Shown here one piece after another: positions 8,618 to 17,078 of a stretch of 64,000 nucleotides of DNA (positions are counted from its first letter, which is position 1; each line of letters starts with the position of its first letter). A program made the translations under genes and the position numbers. The stretch spans positions 294,846-358,845 of the forward strand of contig NZ_KK211306.1 of the NCBI RefSeq assembly GCF_000621565.1, given 5' to 3'. Origin of the DNA: Butyrivibrio sp. LB2008. GTDB lineage: Bacteria > Bacillota > Clostridia > Lachnospirales > Lachnospiraceae. A model generated the notes under the pieces. The model did not search any database. It was not told where the DNA came from and worked only from the letters and a program-made list of their open reading frames with translations.

Positions 8618-9085
8618 GCACCATATAGATTCCTCATACTCTGTCTATGCGGTGCTACTTGATAATTTTGCACCGTACAGTCTCCTGATACTCTGTCTGT
8701 GCGGTGCCACTTGATATTTTTGCACCGTACAGCCTCCTCATACTCTGCCTATGCGGTGCTACTTGATATTTTTGCACCGTACAGCCTCCTCATACTCTGC
8801 CTATGCGGTGCCACTTGCCAATTTCACACCGTACAGGCTCCTCATACACTGCCTATGCGGTGCCGCTTGCCATTTTCACACCGTACAGCCTCCTCACACT
8901 CTATCTGTGCCGTGCTGCTTGATAATTTTGCACCGTACAGGCTCCTCATACTCTGCCTATGCGGTGCCACTTGCCAATTTCACACCGTACAGACTCCTCA
9001 TACTCTGCCTATGCGGTGCTGCTTGCCATTTTAGCACCGTACAGGTTCCTCACACTCTATCTATACGGTGCTGCTTGCTTGTTTT
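8618..9085. repeat. 52-bp phased inverted-repeat array, copy 1 (nine units)
   Basis: Nine consecutive units start at 8618, 8670, 8722, 8774, 8826, 8878, 8930, 8982 and 9034, each exactly 52 bases apart. Each has a left arm close to GCACCGTAC at positions 1-9 and a right arm close to RTGCGGTGC at 30-38, so the arms are inverted. The 20-base loop (AGCCTCCTCATACTCTGCCT type) and the 14-base linker are similar within this array but unlike those of the two other arrays. Right arms can also pair with the next left arm across the linker. Open frames through the array reflect a lack of stop codons, not coding. Confidence 0.92.
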
Positions 9086-9191
9086 TGCCCCACTACAAAG
9101 CAATATCTCCTGCCAGAACAAAGAAACACACGCAATTCTTTGCAAAGCTGTGCATACAAATTTCACCTCACTCAATTCATATAATACTAAG

Positions 9192-9224
9192 AACAGCCGA
9201 AGCCCCCCGCGGGCCCCGGCTGTT
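9192..9224 (-). terminator. GC-rich hairpin, likely terminator of the ABC operon
   Basis: Arms AACAGCCG (9192-9199) and CGGCTGTT (9217-9224) enclose a C/G-rich interior that can pair further. It lies 166 bases beyond the last permease gene. The following T tract on the minus strand is weak (TTCTTAGTATT), so the call is moderate. Confidence 0.45.
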
Positions 9225-9234
9225 ATCTTTATAT

Positions 9235-9261
9235 TATTTGGAATAATTTGTATTCCAAATA
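9235..9261. repeat. Perfect 10-bp inverted repeat
   Basis: TATTTGGAAT (9235-9244) and ATTCCAAATA (9252-9261) with a 7-base spacer. It could be an operator or a weak hairpin; no adjacent promoter was identified. Confidence 0.6.
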
Positions 9262-9389
9262 AAAGCATTTAACTAATTCATCTGACAAGCATAATCATCT
9301 TAAGATTCTTTATTCATCTGTCATAAGCTTCTATTCGCTAAAGCCTTCCATTCGCAAAAGGCTTCTATACTGCACCTGACTCATACTTC

Positions 9390-10343
9390 TTACTTAACGA
9401 TCATACCTGTCTCTCTGTCGGCAAATACTGCTACCATTACAAGGAAAACGATACCCATGATGAGCTGCTGTGTCTTGGGCTCGATGCCGAGCATTACAAG
9501 TCCCGCTGTGAGGATCTTGTATGTCATTGCGCCAAGGATGATGTTGTAGAACTTAACCTTAGCACCGCCGTTAACGGGCATTCCGCCAAGAACAAGTGCG
9601 ATCATTATCTGTGTCTCAAGCTGATCGCCGGCTGTTGCTGTAACAGATCCAACCTTGATACTGTTGATAAATGCTGCGAGTCCTGTTATCATTCCTGCTG
9701 CCGCATATACAAGCATCTTGGTCTTCTCAACTCTTATACCTGCAAATCTTGCAGCAGTCTCACCTGCGCCGATAGCTTTCAATCTGTTTCCAAGACCTGT
9801 GTACTGGAATACAACAAATGCTATTAAAAGGATTACTATCGTAAATGTCAGGTTAAATCCAAGTGTATTGTATGAAGTAATATTTGTAGCACCGTTTACA
9901 GGTTTTTTGGTCGTAGCATACTTAACGATACCTCTTATAAGGTACATGTTACATATAGTAACGATGAAGGATGTGATCTTGCGCTTTACGTTAAAGAATC
10001 CGTTTACAAGACCGATAAATCCACCCGTAAGTACCCCACACAAAATCGCAAGAACTATATTATATCTGGACAAAAAACATACCACTACCGAACAGATACC
10101 CAGCATAGAGCCCTGGGAGAAATCCAGTCCGCCCATTGTCATTATCATAAATACGCCGACACATGAGATCAAAAGTACATATGACTGTGACAAAAGAAGT
10201 TTAAGATTTCCTGTAGTATAAAGCCTGCCTCCCGTAAGTACAGCAAATAAAACCACAATAAATATGAATCCCGAAAAAGGTATTATGTTTCGTACGATTG
10301 GCCGCTCCATGAAAGGTGCTTTCATTTTTTTCAAATTTTCCAT
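9390..10343 (-). CDS. Sugar ABC transporter permease (RbsC/BPD_transp_2 type)
   Basis: A 317-residue polytopic membrane protein with about eight to ten hydrophobic helices. The segment MGGLDFSQGSMLGICSVVVCFL and the later ALVLGGMPVNGGAKV are the characteristic signatures of RbsC/XylH-class permeases, which pair with type 1 periplasmic-type binding proteins. The start has an excellent GGGAGG site. It is the last gene of the operon binding protein - permease - ATPase - permease. Two different permease genes suggest a heterodimeric channel. Confidence 0.9.
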   Translation of the reverse strand: MENLKKMKAPFMERPIVRNIIPFSGFIFIVVLFAVLTGGRLYTTGNLKLLLSQSYVLLISCVGVFMIMTMGGLDFSQGSMLGICSVVVCFLSRYNIVLAILCGVLTGGFIGLVNGFFNVKRKITSFIVTICNMYLIRGIVKYATTKKPVNGATNITSYNTLGFNLTFTIVILLIAFVVFQYTGLGNRLKAIGAGETAARFAGIRVEKTKMLVYAAAGMITGLAAFINSIKVGSVTATAGDQLETQIMIALVLGGMPVNGGAKVKFYNIILGAMTYKILTAGLVMLGIEPKTQQLIMGIVFLVMVAVFADRETGMIVK

Positions 10344-10355
10344 AATCGGCCTCCC

Positions 10356-11852
10356 TTATACCATGTTTGCAATAAGATCTGTATCTTTCAGATCTTCTGA
10401 ACGTTTAAATTCACCGTTCCGGCGACCGTCTTTCATAATAATGATGCGGTCTGCCATACCAAGCAGCTCTGAAATCTCCTCAGAGATCATGATGATCGAC
10501 TTACCGTTCTTTCTCATTGTATCCATCATCTGATAGATATCTGCCTTAACCTTTACGTCGATACCACGTGTAGGTGAATCAAGTATGATAATATCGGAGT
10601 CTTTGCCGATCCATCTTGCAAGAACAACCTTCTGCTTGTTACCACCAGACAGTGCCGACATGAACTGATGCACGCCTTCCATCTTGGTACTCATCTGCTT
10701 AGCAAACTTTTCTGCAAAATCCTTCTGATCCTTTGCATGTAATATATGATTTCTCTTGATCTCTTCAAGTGAAGGAAGACAAATATTATCCTGAATAGTG
10801 TCATTTATAACAAGAGATTCATTGTCTCTGTCCTTGGATGCATATGCAATACTGTGCTTGATTGCTGTAGTTATATCATTTATCTGAGTTCCGTCAGCAA
10901 GTGTCACACTTCCGGACCTTTCATAAGATGCACCGAAAAGAGCTTTTCCAACTTCATGCATTCCACACTCAGAAAGACCACCTATACCGATAATCTCACC
11001 TTTATGAAGTTCTATACTAAAATCCTCAATCTCATCAGGCACTGAGAGGTGTTCACCTTTTAATACAACCTCATCCGATACCTTTTCGTTGTAGTCCGTA
11101 CGATAGTAGTTATTACTCATCTCACGGCCTACCATAAGTCTCTTAAGATCGTCTGTATTAACATCCGCGCTCTTAACCGTATCAATATAAACACCGTCTC
11201 GAAGAACGCTTATGTTGTCGGACTGTTCTATTACTTCATCAAGATCGTGCGAGATAAAGATAACGCATCTTCCGTCATCACGTGTCTGCTTCATAACCTT
11301 GAAAAGTTCGATTCTTCCTTTTTCACCCAGAGCCGTTGTAGTCTCATCAACAACAAGAATCTGTGGTTTAAAATGTGTCGCCTTAACGATCTCTATAAGC
11401 TTTCTGTCCTCAAAATTGTAATTATCGATAAGGTCAGTCGCTTTGATATAGTTAAATCCGTATGAATCAAGAAGTTCCTGTGCCTTCCTGTTCATGGCGC
11501 TTGTGTTCTTTACGCCAAATTTTGTAAATTCATCTTCTTTTCCGAGAAAAATATTCTCAGCAACGGTAAGGCCTGACAATGTTCCGATTTCCTGTACGAT
11601 AACCGCAACGCCCTGATAATTTCCGTCTACCTGATTTTTGGCATTAACCTCTTTCCCGTTTAATGTAAAAGTACCGGAATCCTTATGATAAATTCCTGTA
11701 AGACAGGATGTAAATGTTGATTTACCGGAACCATTCTCGCCGATCAGTGCATGGATCTCTCCTTTGAAGAAATCAAGAGTGACATGATCTACGGCATGTG
11801 TAACACCAAAGTTTTTGTCGATCTGCTCGGCATGTAATAATACTTCGCTCAT
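10356..11852 (-). CDS. Sugar ABC transporter ATPase (RbsA/MglA type, double domain)
   Basis: A 498-residue protein with two ATPase halves that energise sugar uptake. The first half has Walker A GENGSGKST (about residues 38-46) and a Walker B/His-loop region (ILVVDETTTALGEK, FISHDLDEV). The second half has the degenerate Walker A (GIGGLSECGMHEVGKALFG), the ABC signature LSGGNKQKVVLARW and Walker B IIILDSPTRGID. This arrangement is typical of the carbohydrate class 2 (CUT2) family. Genes are 12 bases apart on both sides, indicating one operon. Confidence 0.93.
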   Translation of the reverse strand: MSEVLLHAEQIDKNFGVTHAVDHVTLDFFKGEIHALIGENGSGKSTFTSCLTGIYHKDSGTFTLNGKEVNAKNQVDGNYQGVAVIVQEIGTLSGLTVAENIFLGKEDEFTKFGVKNTSAMNRKAQELLDSYGFNYIKATDLIDNYNFEDRKLIEIVKATHFKPQILVVDETTTALGEKGRIELFKVMKQTRDDGRCVIFISHDLDEVIEQSDNISVLRDGVYIDTVKSADVNTDDLKRLMVGREMSNNYYRTDYNEKVSDEVVLKGEHLSVPDEIEDFSIELHKGEIIGIGGLSECGMHEVGKALFGASYERSGSVTLADGTQINDITTAIKHSIAYASKDRDNESLVINDTIQDNICLPSLEEIKRNHILHAKDQKDFAEKFAKQMSTKMEGVHQFMSALSGGNKQKVVLARWIGKDSDIIILDSPTRGIDVKVKADIYQMMDTMRKNGKSIIMISEEISELLGMADRIIIMKDGRRNGEFKRSEDLKDTDLIANMV

Positions 11853-11863
11853 GTCTGCCCCCT

Positions 11864-12811
11864 TTACTTAACAACTGCACCCTTAACGGGCTTAACGGTC
11901 ATAGTTACTATTGCAAGAAGAACAACGCCGGTTACGATGTTCTGAACTGTTGTAGGTGCTCCGAGAGCAACGAATCCCTGGAACAACAACTGAATGATAA
12001 ATTCGCCGATCACAATGGCTACTACCGGATGTCCATACTTTTTAAATGCAAGTCCGAAGAACGTTCCCATAAGAGGTGGGAAGTTACGGCTCATAGAAGC
12101 AAGATTGGATTCACTTGTCATGGAGGTTCCGTATGAAATTGTCAGGATTGCCTCAACTCCTACAAAAAATCCGCAGAGCACAAATGCTACAATCTTGTAT
12201 TTATCTATATTCACACCCATGTTCTTTGCAACGACTTCATTGGATCCGATCGCATAGGTATAAGTTCCGATCTTGGTATACTTAAGGATAAATCCGCATA
12301 ACATAAATGCCGCAAGTGCCAAGATAAGGTTCCATGGATAATCACCGAAAGCTCTGTAAGCTGAAGAAAGTATTACATTTTTCTCATTGGTAGCAAAAAT
12401 GGAAAGAGCTTCATACACAAGAGATAATCCTGCAGTAACGATAAGTGACGAAATTCTAAGTTTAATATATACAAATCCGTTAAGGAGACCTATAAGCACG
12501 CCGCTGATCAGCGGAGCAACGATAAGTCCCACATATCCGAGTTGCTCACTCACTTTTACGGCAATCACCGATGAAAGAACGATGTTTGCGCCCACACTCA
12601 TATCAAACGGTCCCATTACACAGATAAAATAGAGTCCACAACCTCCGACCGCATAGATAAGTGCTGTTTTTAAATATGTCTGTAATCTGTTAAAATCACC
12701 GAATGTCTGAGGTGCAAGTATCTTAAAGATTCCCCAAAAGACAAACGCGATAAAGACTAAAAGTAAAAGCCCGAATATCTGACTCTCTTTAAATTTTTGA
12801 AACTTACTCAT
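11864..12811 (-). CDS. Sugar ABC transporter permease (RbsC-like, first copy)
   Basis: A 315-residue integral membrane protein with multiple hydrophobic helices. The family segment MGPFDMSVGANIVLSSVIAV sits where RbsC proteins carry the conserved 'DLSVG' loop. ATG 12811 after GGGAGGATTAT is the clear start; the longer open frame would run into the hairpin at 12861-12895. It differs from the second permease of the operon, so the channel is likely a heterodimer. Confidence 0.9.
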   Translation of the reverse strand: MSKFQKFKESQIFGLLLLVFIAFVFWGIFKILAPQTFGDFNRLQTYLKTALIYAVGGCGLYFICVMGPFDMSVGANIVLSSVIAVKVSEQLGYVGLIVAPLISGVLIGLLNGFVYIKLRISSLIVTAGLSLVYEALSIFATNEKNVILSSAYRAFGDYPWNLILALAAFMLCGFILKYTKIGTYTYAIGSNEVVAKNMGVNIDKYKIVAFVLCGFFVGVEAILTISYGTSMTSESNLASMSRNFPPLMGTFFGLAFKKYGHPVVAIVIGEFIIQLLFQGFVALGAPTTVQNIVTGVVLLAIVTMTVKPVKGAVVK

Positions 12812-12860
12812 ATAATCCTCCCGCAAGAGTTGTTGGATTAAATACTGTTCTTTTTGATAT

Positions 12861-12895
12861 ATGCCGTATTTCCCAGACTTCGGAAAATACGGCAT
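12861..12895 (-). promoter_or_regulatory. Intercistronic hairpin between binding-protein and permease genes
   Basis: Arms ATGCCGTATTTCCC (12861-12874) and GGAAAATACGGCAT (12882-12895) differ at one position, with a 7-base loop and no T run. Such hairpins after binding-protein genes commonly protect the upstream mRNA or reduce read-through, giving more binding protein than permease. That role is inferred here. Confidence 0.75.
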
Positions 12896-12952
12896 ATCCT
12901 AGTTTTCCCTTTATACTGTAATTCTTTTATAAGCGTATATAATCATTAGTCA

Positions 12953-14143
12953 TTAGTTGCTGTGACGAGAAATAACATCGTCGATTGAAAGATTTGAAGC
13001 AGCCTTGCTGAGGTCTTCGAAGCTGTAGCTTGCCATCTCAACCATCTCTTCTTCTGTGTAAGGATCGTCATTTACGAAATACTTCTCGTAGTTTGCGTAA
13101 TCATCAGGTGATGATACATAGAGGTAAGGGAAGAGGATCTCGTAACCGAATGTTCCTTCTTCTTTTACATAGTTGCCCTTAACTGCATTAAGTACAAGGA
13201 AGAATGCGAACAGAGGATCGCAGAAGTGTCCGCCTGACTCTGCAAACATACCGCCTGACTTGAGCTGATCAGCAAGGTCATCAAGGAAGTCTGTTGATAC
13301 AACATCGATCTTTCCTGTGAGACCTTCGTTAGCATATGCACCGATAGAACCTACAAGAGGATCTCCGCCGCCACCTGCTACGATAAGAGCATCCATTCCG
13401 GGATTTGAATTGTAAAGTGACAAAGCTGCCGAAGCGCCTTCTTCTGAAGAAGTATTAGCATATACGGGCTCTGTAAGAGTTGCCTGATCGTTAGGATTAG
13501 CTGCGTTCCACTCTTCAATTGCTCTCTGGTATCCCTTCCATCTAAGCTGGAATGTAGCATCACCAACTGTCCATGCCTCAAGACCGATTTTTCTGTCACC
13601 TTTCTTAAGAAGGAGATTTACAAGTGTATATCCGTTTGTTTCCTCATCTTCATGAACTGCACCAACATAATACTTTGAATTGCAAGCTGTCTGATAAACT
13701 TCAGGGCTGTTCTCCTTTGAAATGATACGGAAGAACTGTGCGATGTAAACGCCCTGCTCTGTACATGTATTGATCGCAGATGTCATCTCTGAATCAGCTG
13801 AGTTACAAATGATGATTCCCTTACATCCTGCTGCACAAAGCTGCTCAACCGATGCTGTAACCTGCTCTGAAACGTGTCCCTGGTCAACGTACTGTACTTC
13901 TACTCCGTTAGCCTTTGCAGCTTTATCAACGATCTTCTTACACTGGCTTCCGAGAACGTCGGTAGAACTCCAGATGGATACACCAATCTTGATATTTCCG
14001 TCAGCAGCTGCTGCTCCTCCTGCCGAACTGCCATCTGCAGGTGCTGCCCCCGATGCAGCTCCCGCTCCGCATCCAACCAACATAGATGCTGTCATTGTTC
14101 CCGCAAGAAGTAACGCACCCAACCTTTTAAATTTCTTTTTCAT
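12953..14143 (-). CDS. Sugar-type ABC transporter substrate-binding lipoprotein
   Basis: A 396-residue secreted lipoprotein. The signal peptide ends in a lipobox with Cys25 (TASMLVGCGAG) and is followed by a low-complexity Gly/Ala/Ser linker. The mature part begins GNIKIGVSIWSSTDVLGSQC and fits the type 1 periplasmic-binding fold of ribose/galactose-like binding proteins (IIICNSADSEM, DALIVAGGGGDPLVGSIGAY, IDVVSTDFLDDLA). The ligand cannot be read from sequence. A near-perfect AAAGGAGGTAAATCT precedes the ATG. A TCS operon upstream may control it. Confidence 0.92.
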   Translation of the reverse strand: MKKKFKRLGALLLAGTMTASMLVGCGAGAASGAAPADGSSAGGAAAADGNIKIGVSIWSSTDVLGSQCKKIVDKAAKANGVEVQYVDQGHVSEQVTASVEQLCAAGCKGIIICNSADSEMTSAINTCTEQGVYIAQFFRIISKENSPEVYQTACNSKYYVGAVHEDEETNGYTLVNLLLKKGDRKIGLEAWTVGDATFQLRWKGYQRAIEEWNAANPNDQATLTEPVYANTSSEEGASAALSLYNSNPGMDALIVAGGGGDPLVGSIGAYANEGLTGKIDVVSTDFLDDLADQLKSGGMFAESGGHFCDPLFAFFLVLNAVKGNYVKEEGTFGYEILFPYLYVSSPDDYANYEKYFVNDDPYTEEEMVEMASYSFEDLSKAASNLSIDDVISRHSN

Positions 14144-14221
14144 AGATTTACCTCCTTTTTGAAGATTAAAAATGAATATATCAATCGGTTCGCGCCTCCA
14201 CGAATCCGATCTGGAACCAAA

Positions 14222-14671
14222 TTACTTTTTGAGCCCTTTGACTTCGAAAGTCTTGCTCTTCTCATCTCCGAACACAACGCCTGCGGACTCCGCCGCCATC
14301 TCGTCGTATGTAACAGAAACAACCACTTCATCCCCGTTTGAAAGATCTTTATTCTTGTCTATGCTTACCGAAATGGATGAAACAGCATTTATATATTTGG
14401 TGAGTTCCGTAAGATCTCCGAATTCATCAAGAGCTTCTATCTTCTCTTTTCCTCCGACCATCTCTGTTTCCATTCCGTCATAATCCACATTCACAAATGC
14501 CGTTCCTTCTCCGTTCTTGCCGTCGAAGTCAACCGTCACATAATCAAGAATATTTGTGATCCCGTCGGTTGTATCTATCTGTGTTTTTTTATCCGCACCG
14601 CAACCGGTCAATGCGATAACTATGCTCATTCCTACCGCCGCAAGTGCTGTAACTCTATTTCCTCTAAACAC
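14222..14671 (-). CDS. Unknown small lipoprotein
   Basis: A 149-residue protein with a lipoprotein signal peptide (VIALTGCGAD). The mature domain of about 120 residues is rich in Asp, Val and Thr, with YVTVDFDGKNGEGTAFVNVDYDG near its start, suggesting a beta-rich surface domain. Translation starts at a GTG (14671) after GGGAGGGG. It lies 78 bases upstream of the binding-protein gene and may belong to the same transcript. No family recognised. Confidence 0.75.
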   Translation of the reverse strand: MFRGNRVTALAAVGMSIVIALTGCGADKKTQIDTTDGITNILDYVTVDFDGKNGEGTAFVNVDYDGMETEMVGGKEKIEALDEFGDLTELTKYINAVSSISVSIDKNKDLSNGDEVVVSVTYDEMAAESAGVVFGDEKSKTFEVKGLKK

Positions 14672-14719
14672 CGATTATCCCCTCCCGAAAGATTTTTATT
14701 CATTACTTTTTTAAACAAA

Positions 14720-14771
14720 TAAAAAAGCTTTGCAACTCGAAAATGAAATAATATTTCCTGTTTACAAAGCT
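14720..14771 (-). terminator. Terminator after the ECF S-component gene
   Basis: On the minus strand AGCTTTGTAAAC pairs with GTTGCAAAGCT and is followed by TTTTTTATTTG. It separates the kinase/regulator/S-component operon from the lipoprotein/ABC operon. Confidence 0.7.
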
Positions 14772-14816
14772 ATTCTATCAATTTAATTTTTATTTCATTA
14801 GCACAATTTAGAAAAT

Positions 14817-15425
14817 CTAACTATCACTTTTTTGAAAAAGTGCCAAATCCCGCTTAAATGCTTGCTTTAGCACAAAATATACAACAAATACATATACGAA
14901 TCCAATACACGCTGTAGCAAATTGTGTAACAGAAAACATCATCTGAAACGTCTTCATTTTGCCTCTGAGCGGACTGCCCTCAGGAATAAACGTGGGTAAT
15001 AGCCACATCGAAATTGTAACTCCCATGAATACGCTTTTTGCCAAAGCACAAAAAACTGCTCTTACCACATAAGTAACCTTGATCTCGCTTGATTTTGACT
15101 TCACAAACGGCTTCTTGAAAAAAACTTGCACTGAAACAGCAAGCACTATATTTCCCAGCATTATGAATACGATTACAGCCGGAACAGCCGTCATAACGGG
15201 ACTTGCAGCGATTATATAAGCCGTCACCGGAGTTATAATGCTCAAAATAATCCCACATGGTAAATTGACCATCAGCACTGCCAGTAATATGCACAGATTC
15301 ACAATAGGTCCTGTTATAAGCACGTGAATGTTCTTAAACACCTGGCTCACGATACAGATTGCCAAAAGAACCGCTGTTATCGTAATCTGTTTTGTTCCGA
15401 ACTTACTACTTTCGTCTCTCCTCAT
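14817..15425 (-). CDS. ECF-transporter-type S component (substrate unknown)
   Basis: A 202-residue membrane protein with five or six hydrophobic helices and no other domain. The N-terminus (TKQITITAVLLAICIVSQVF) and the pattern of the helices (NLCILLAVLMVNLPCGIILSIITPV) fit the BioY/ThiT-like S-component fold, in which substrate capture is coupled to a separate ECF module. No ECF A/A'/T genes are in the window. ATG 15425 has GAGGAG upstream. It is 16 bases after the response-regulator gene, so it may be controlled by, or serve, the same signal. Confidence 0.7.
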   Translation of the reverse strand: MRRDESSKFGTKQITITAVLLAICIVSQVFKNIHVLITGPIVNLCILLAVLMVNLPCGIILSIITPVTAYIIAASPVMTAVPAVIVFIMLGNIVLAVSVQVFFKKPFVKSKSSEIKVTYVVRAVFCALAKSVFMGVTISMWLLPTFIPEGSPLRGKMKTFQMMFSVTQFATACIGFVYVFVVYFVLKQAFKRDLALFQKSDS

Positions 15426-15441
15426 ACGTATCTTCTCCTCA

Positions 15442-17031
15442 CTATTCAATATGATTTTTTCTGTATTCACTGGGGCTTATTCCCTCGAGCCTTCTAAATA
15501 CCCTGCTAAAATAGTTATAATCATCATATCCGACTTCAAACGAGATTGCTTCAAGCTTATTCTTCTCATCCTCCATCAGCTTTTTTGCCCTGTCCATACG
15601 GCATCTCGTAATATAAGTCGTAATGGTCTCATTGTATTTCTGCGAAAACTTGCGCGAGAGATAACTGGGTTCCACAAAAAACTGTTCCGCAAGGCCCGAC
15701 AGTGACAGGTGCTCCATATAATGATTTTCAATATAATCCCTTACATTCTCAACCTGACTGCTTATAGAAGTATTCTCACCTGCAGACTCTCCCTCCGCTA
15801 TGCAAAGTGCAAGTTCCATATTGCTGATGATTATGTCCTTATTAAGAGATCTAAGCCCGTAATTTATCGCATCCTGCACTTCTTCATAAGCGAGATTGTC
15901 ACTGTTTTTGTCAAAATCTGCTATAGTATTGAGCGCTCCCGTAGTAAACTGCGTAACTTCAAAAAGACTCCACTTCTGGCTTGAGCATTTCTTTAATCCC
16001 GCAGTGTCCATTATTATCGTCTTAGCTCGCTCAATGTCTCCTTTGCCCAGGCTTTCGACAAGGAGCGATTCTATTCGATTTGTATACCTGTCATTAAACG
16101 CAGACACTTTCCTGCTTCCCGTACATACAACAGTGCTGTGCACACGTCCGAACGGCCTGGTCACGAGGTTTGCGATCATTTCCCTGTAAACCGACGCAAT
16201 GTCATCAAGAGATGTTGCTTTATCATGTATCACGATAGTTATCGGTCCCTGCTGTTCTATCGGAAAAGCTTCCAGGATTCTGTCCGCAATAAAATGAAGT
16301 CTCGTCGGTGTCGCATTAAGCTCTATCACGAATTCATTTACCTTATCGGTATAGTTAAAAACGATCGTCCTTTCATTTCCAACGATCTCACGCAGCTTTT
16401 CTTTTAAACTGTAGGACATCCTCAGTACATCTTTGTCATAGCTCTGCTTAAGGATCTCAACATCATGAAACTTCACAAGTATCGTTGACATCTCGGAAAA
16501 GACCTTTGTGCTTGGCACATGGAATTCTTTTCCCGGTCTGAAAAGCTTGCCGTTAAGAAGCGATGAAAATTCATCATCCTCAAGAAAAGAAGAAACATAA
16601 TTCTCCCGTAGGCGACTGTCCTCTTTTACCGCTTTCTCCGCTTCTCTTTCTTCAAGCGTCTTAAGTGCCTTTCTAAGCGAGTCAACAAGTTGTTCCCTGC
16701 TCACAGGCTTAAGGAGATAGTCGATACCGCCTGACATAAATACGCCTTTTACCTTTTTAAAATCGTCATATCCACTGACAGCAAGCGTTATAATGTCGGG
16801 ATATTCATCTTTTATCCTGTTAAGAAGCTCAAGACCGCTCAAAAACGGCATGTTGATATCTGTGATCAAAATATCCGGCTTCTCTTTCGGTATCCTCTCA
16901 AGCACTTCTTCCCCATCGCATGCAGGCTCAAGAAATTCAATGGAATAATCTTCCCACGGTAACATACATCTTATATTCTCACGGCTCCAAAGCTCATCGT
17001 CCGCCGCCAATACCCTATATTTTGCCTTCAC
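15442..17031 (-). CDS. YesN-type response regulator with AraC DNA-binding domain
   Basis: A 529-residue cytoplasmic regulator. The N-terminal receiver domain has the acidic pocket D11-D12, phospho-acceptor Asp58 (ILITDINMP) and the conserved LLKPVS lysine. A middle region of about 270 residues is unassigned. The C-terminal AraC-type helix-turn-helix pair contains HLSLSGLAEQFFVEPSYLSRKF and a second motif ending AISFEVGYDDYNYFSRVFRR. Start is GTG after GGAGGGAATGA. It pairs with the adjacent YesM-type kinase, 47 bases upstream. Confidence 0.93.
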   Translation of the reverse strand: MKAKYRVLAADDELWSRENIRCMLPWEDYSIEFLEPACDGEEVLERIPKEKPDILITDINMPFLSGLELLNRIKDEYPDIITLAVSGYDDFKKVKGVFMSGGIDYLLKPVSREQLVDSLRKALKTLEEREAEKAVKEDSRLRENYVSSFLEDDEFSSLLNGKLFRPGKEFHVPSTKVFSEMSTILVKFHDVEILKQSYDKDVLRMSYSLKEKLREIVGNERTIVFNYTDKVNEFVIELNATPTRLHFIADRILEAFPIEQQGPITIVIHDKATSLDDIASVYREMIANLVTRPFGRVHSTVVCTGSRKVSAFNDRYTNRIESLLVESLGKGDIERAKTIIMDTAGLKKCSSQKWSLFEVTQFTTGALNTIADFDKNSDNLAYEEVQDAINYGLRSLNKDIIISNMELALCIAEGESAGENTSISSQVENVRDYIENHYMEHLSLSGLAEQFFVEPSYLSRKFSQKYNETITTYITRCRMDRAKKLMEDEKNKLEAISFEVGYDDYNYFSRVFRRLEGISPSEYRKNHIE

Positions 17032-17078
17032 TCATTCCCTCCTGCTACATAATACACAATCTCTGAAATACTCTTTCT

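Larger units (their letters stand above)
9086..9389. other. Gene-free region downstream of the sugar permease gene
   Basis: No gene seen. It contains a GC-rich hairpin (9192-9224) and an AT-rich perfect inverted repeat (9235-9261). The remainder is AT-rich sequence between the ABC-transporter operon end and array 1. Confidence 0.6.

Noticed and set aside
8699..9272. Long plus-strand open frames through the 52-bp array, giving repetitive His/Tyr/Ala-rich peptides
   Set aside because: 52 is not a multiple of three, so each unit shifts frame. All frames stay open because the units lack stop codons on this strand. No ribosome binding site or conserved protein; the same happens at 26336-26726.
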